NCBI GenBank assembly: GCA_001600355.1
Contig: BCJU01000004.1
Location: forward strand, 310,001 to 374,000
Source of the DNA: Meira nashicola
Taxonomy: Eukaryota > Basidiomycota > Exobasidiomycetes > Exobasidiales > Brachybasidiaceae
Reading direction: 5' to 3'
Length of the DNA stretch: 64,000 nucleotides
The translations under genes and the position numbers were made by a program. Below, in pieces: positions 61,286 through 64,000 of the stretch. The notes under the pieces were generated by a model, which did no database searches, was not told the DNA's origin, and saw nothing but the letters and a program-made list of their open reading frames with translations. Numbering within the stretch: the stretch's first letter is position 1; every line of letters starts with the position of its first letter.

Positions 61286-62521
61286 CTATTCGTTCCAACT
61301 TAGCAAACTCAAATCTCCCAATTTGCGTGGTCTAATCAAATGTCTTGCAGTAAAGATGAGACCTAAAAGAACGCATAAAGCTGCCGTAGCAATGAAAGCG
61401 GCTCCCAAAAAGACTGATCTACCTCCAACCCAAGTAACAGTTGAGATCACGATCGATTTCGTTCCATGGAACATATCAACCGGATAATTATCAAAAATTA
61501 CAATCGAATAACGTCCTGATTGCAATGCATCATTATCATTTCTCTTGTATAATTTTCTGAATGTCGGCAAACCAGCAACGCTCATCCAAACCATAAAGTG
61601 TTCATCATCGGAAGGATCAAAAATTTGATTTGCGCTATATCCGTTAGGATAAGAATAAGGAGCGTAGGCTCCGTTTGGGAAACTTCCTCTCCAATATGGT
61701 GGCGGTGCGAGTTCGTCTGGATTTTGCGTTGTTTTGATATACTTCTTTTTCTCACCTGGCCAGATGATATTCTTTTCCGACATGGCGTATTGTCTTGTTG
61801 CTCCAGTATCCTGACGTTTGGCCACAGCGTTTGTCGTTGTTGTAGGCGCATTGAGAAGGACCGGGTCAAAGATTGTATCATTGAACATACTGTTGGCAAT
61901 CAAACCACATGGGTAGATACCCCTACCATCAATCTCACCAAGGGGCTTGCAATTTCCGCCCTGTAGATCGCTTGCAGATACATTCTTACCGATCAATTGA
62001 TTCATATCGATACTCTTTACGTATCTTCTGTGATTTTGGTAATAGTTGGTTAATTTGTAATAGAGTAAAACTGTTGGCTGTAGGGTATTTGTTACTGTGA
62101 AAAAGATTTCACATGCTCTACCAGTGGGTGCTGTTGAGTTTGCGACTGTATGCCAAGATGGTGCTGAGAATGGGAATGGATCTGCGGTTCCGACAATGTT
62201 GAAATTGTACTTGTTAGAAGGCATCTCTGTGATAGTGTCGGATTGTTTGTAACATTCTGTATAATCCAAAGTGAATTCGGATACCTGTGATGCGTAATAA
62301 TATAGTACCGCTCCAATAGGTGCAAAGATTAATCCGATCAAAAAGAATGTTGGCAAAACAGTCTTTGGCGTTAGAATTGGTTGCCATGCTTTAAGACGTT
62401 GTTGTTTAAAAGCCGTATTAGCTGGCTTTCTTGCTGTGAATGGTTTCTTTTCTGCTCCTCCACTGCTTGCACCATCATCACTTCTGTTTGCGCTCTTTCC
62501 TTTCCTGTTAAAGATTGCCAT
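61286..62521 (-). CDS. Cdc50/Lem3 family flippase beta subunit
   Basis: A 411-residue single-exon protein, partner of P4-ATPases that flip phospholipids across plasma, Golgi or endosome membranes. The family signature at the N terminus is PANTAFKQQRLKAWQPILTP. Two helices bracket a large lumenal domain: about 50-72 (FFLIGLIFAPIGAVLYYYA) and about 371-395 (VFLGAAFIATAALCVLLGL). The lumenal part shows YYKLTNYYQNHRRYVKS, IYPCGLIANSMFNDTI and NGYSAN, all usual in the family, with N-glycosylation sites and paired Cys (ECYK, CKPL, YPCG). Which of Cdc50, Lem3 or Crf1 it equals cannot be decided by eye. Confidence 0.95.
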   Translation of the reverse strand: MAIFNRKGKSANRSDDGASSGGAEKKPFTARKPANTAFKQQRLKAWQPILTPKTVLPTFFLIGLIFAPIGAVLYYYASQVSEFTLDYTECYKQSDTITEMPSNKYNFNIVGTADPFPFSAPSWHTVANSTAPTGRACEIFFTVTNTLQPTVLLYYKLTNYYQNHRRYVKSIDMNQLIGKNVSASDLQGGNCKPLGEIDGRGIYPCGLIANSMFNDTIFDPVLLNAPTTTTNAVAKRQDTGATRQYAMSEKNIIWPGEKKKYIKTTQNPDELAPPPYWRGSFPNGAYAPYSYPNGYSANQIFDPSDDEHFMVWMSVAGLPTFRKLYKRNDNDALQSGRYSIVIFDNYPVDMFHGTKSIVISTVTWVGGRSVFLGAAFIATAALCVLLGLIFTARHLIRPRKLGDLSLLSWNE

Positions 62522-63217
62522 TTTGTTTATGCTCTTCGTTCGGGCGGTATGTGAGCTGAATGTATGTCAAGCTGACAAATACTGTTATCTGTCGAGATGA
62601 AAGGCCTTCTCAGGTACCTTATCTTGATGCCTAAATACCCTTAATTCGATGTTGGGTATCTGATGAGGCGTTGAAAGCGGTTGGCGGGTATGTAAAGTTA
62701 TGGTGATCAGATTCAAGATGTTAAACATTTCTGAATTCAACCTTAACGCGCGATATCCAATGTTCTACAGTGGAACGAACGCCAAGGGATGAATAGGCGT
62801 GTGTATGTGCGTGCGTGCGTGCCACTTTTGCATTAAAATCAAAGGCACTTTTGGCCCGCGTATAATAAATAATCAAGTGTCAGATAGGCTTATGTATGTA
62901 GGTATGCACCGTAGAGAGATTAAGGGGTTAGGAAAAGGCAAAGTAGCTGAGGAAAAAGCGCACGCGTTCTCCCTCTCTGCATGAACGGAGCAAAATCACC
63001 GGCCTTAAATAAAACACAAGCACAGTGTAAATTTTGGCTGATTTTTATCTGACGCCAAAAAATCTAGTCTAAAAATATGTGACGCCTTTGTGCCGGCCTT
63101 ACACGTGAAGCAACATTTTTTGAGAAGTTTTGGGTTATTGAACATTTGTAGCTAGCTCGCACGACAATCTTGCTTGATTTGTATGCAATCTTTCTACTTA
63201 ATTCTATCAAGGCAAAG
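62522..63217. other. Divergent promoter region
   Basis: A 0.7-kb spacer between the flippase-subunit gene (-) and DUS3 (+), with a GTGTGTGCGTGC-type tract near 62800. No gene seen. Confidence 0.5.
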
Positions 63218-64000
63218 ATGACGAACGCAACGAGCAGTAATGGTGGAGGAACAATTGCCCCAATAAAGCCTCAGTATATAATCGAAAAGGATGTCAATCG
63301 GCCAAACAGACAGATCGATGATGATGCAGCAGAGCAAAAGACTAATCCAGCATCAGGAAGCAATGGACGTTCTTTAGACACTAAGCATGACGAGAATGGT
63401 GAACCTATTGCAAAAGCAGTAAAGTTAAGTGGCTCACAAAGGAAGAAATTAAAGAAACAAGAAGCAGCAGAAGAGAGAAAACGTAATCGAGGAATGAATA
63501 CAAGTAGAAAATTTGAAGTGATCAGAGATACAAATGAAGTTTGTCATCCTATCGCTAGAGGACAAATTTGTGATCGTGGAGATTTGTGCAAATATTCTCA
63601 CTCTATCAAAGATTATCTCTCAACCAAACCAAAAGATCTTTCCTTTCCATTTCCACCCTCCACTTCTAAGCAGGGAGCTTTAAGGGAGCTTGACGAACAA
63701 GCAAGGCAAGCATATCTGGACAAGCATTATAGCGAACACGAGCCATTCGCATTATTCAGTCAAGCACAGGATACCACTTTTGGATGTCTTGATACAAGCA
63801 CTTGCTGTCCTGTTTTCTTGTCAGAAAAACAAAAAACGTCTCCCGAACAAGAAGCTTTCTGTAATGCAGGTTGGGGTTGTCGTTTCTTAGGTGCTCATGT
63901 TCGCGAAGCGGAAGAGGGAAAAGGAACAGATGAGACAGGGTGGGTTCTATCAGGTAAAGTTCCATCTGGAGGAAGTGCAAACAAACGTAATGCACCCGAT
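63218..64000 (+). CDS. DUS3: tRNA-dihydrouridine synthase 3, N-terminal part (3' end off window)
   Basis: The frame is open for 261 codons to the window edge. Dus3 reduces uridine 47 of cytoplasmic tRNAs to dihydrouridine with an FMN active site. The visible part carries the Zn-binding region: a CCCH finger at about 109-128 with VCHPIARGQICDRGDLCKYS (C-x8-C-x5-C-x3-H). It is followed by DYLSTKPKDL and a second Cys/His segment with CPVF and NAGWGCRFLGAH. That arrangement is characteristic of fungal and animal Dus3. The FMN-binding barrel itself would follow outside the window. The N-terminal 95 residues are charged and disordered. Confidence 0.92.
   Translation, partial: MTNATSSNGGGTIAPIKPQYIIEKDVNRPNRQIDDDAAEQKTNPASGSNGRSLDTKHDENGEPIAKAVKLSGSQRKKLKKQEAAEERKRNRGMNTSRKFEVIRDTNEVCHPIARGQICDRGDLCKYSHSIKDYLSTKPKDLSFPFPPSTSKQGALRELDEQARQAYLDKHYSEHEPFALFSQAQDTTFGCLDTSTCCPVFLSEKQKTSPEQEAFCNAGWGCRFLGAHVREAEEGKGTDETGWVLSGKVPSGGSANKRNAPD

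Noticed and set aside
1..64000. tRNA and rRNA genes
   Set aside because: I looked for B-box-like GGTTCGAATCC patterns and rRNA-like stretches by eye and found none that fold plausibly; a tRNAscan-SE run would be decisive.

Overview
The window is nuclear DNA of a filamentous or yeast-like fungus, most likely a basidiomycete. Almost all genes are long, intron-poor ORFs. The introns that can be placed are short (about 63-104 nt), with GTRNGT donors, CTTAAT- or CTAAT-like branch sites and CAG/TAG/AAG acceptors. The gene set is fungal: a DASH subunit (DAD1), Mediator MED10, exosome MTR3, THG1, DUS3, a Cdc50/Lem3 protein, a KDM4-type demethylase and several secreted CAZymes and proteases. The DNA is visibly AT-rich, with codons biased to A/T endings. 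The low intron number and AT-rich coding hint at Ustilaginomycotina (Exobasidiomycetes-like), but this is inference only.

Layout. 1-1623 (-) is an acyl-CoA/4-coumarate-CoA ligase running off the left edge. 3963-6737 (+) is a large orphan membrane protein. 7890-11168 (+) holds two orphan secretory-pathway proteins in AT-rich, gene-poor DNA. One of them is Cys-rich and can be read only if a short intron removes an in-frame TAA. 11860-15523 (+) has a PLP aminotransferase and a GH47 mannosidase, convergent with an MFS transporter (15578-17257, -). 17874-19398 (+) has a four-exon cupin and a small hydrophilic protein, followed on the minus strand by a 962-aa charged protein and a pepsin-like protease. 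25397-28634 holds an F-box protein and a PQ-loop vacuolar amino acid transporter. 28747-36980 (-) carries an orphan signal-peptide protein, a secreted aldose epimerase, glutamate decarboxylase and a mitochondrial-type trypsin-like protease. 37952-39133 (+) encodes a secreted protein with repeated units between dibasic sites. 39444-47376 has a second F-box protein, THG1, an Mpr1-like GNAT, an amidohydrolase-fold protein, a 2H phosphodiesterase and an exo-beta-1,3-glucanase. 49375-57377 has a 4-TM orphan, an unknown 302-aa protein, MED10, MTR3 and a JmjN/JmjC demethylase. 59229-64000 has a secreted NucA/NucB nuclease, DAD1, a Cdc50/Lem3 flippase subunit and the 5' part of DUS3.

There is no operon logic. 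Genes are independent units, often convergent with gaps of only 54-112 bp or divergent from shared intergenic regions of 0.3-2.3 kb. Several products enter the secretory pathway: mannosidase, protease, epimerase, glucanase, nuclease and four orphans. No tRNA, rRNA, transposon or CRISPR array was recognised. The most interesting items are the kexin-site/repeat secreted protein at 37952, the split NucA/NucB nuclease at 59229, the Cys-rich secreted protein at 10422 and the pair of look-alike orphan secretory proteins at 7890 and 28747.
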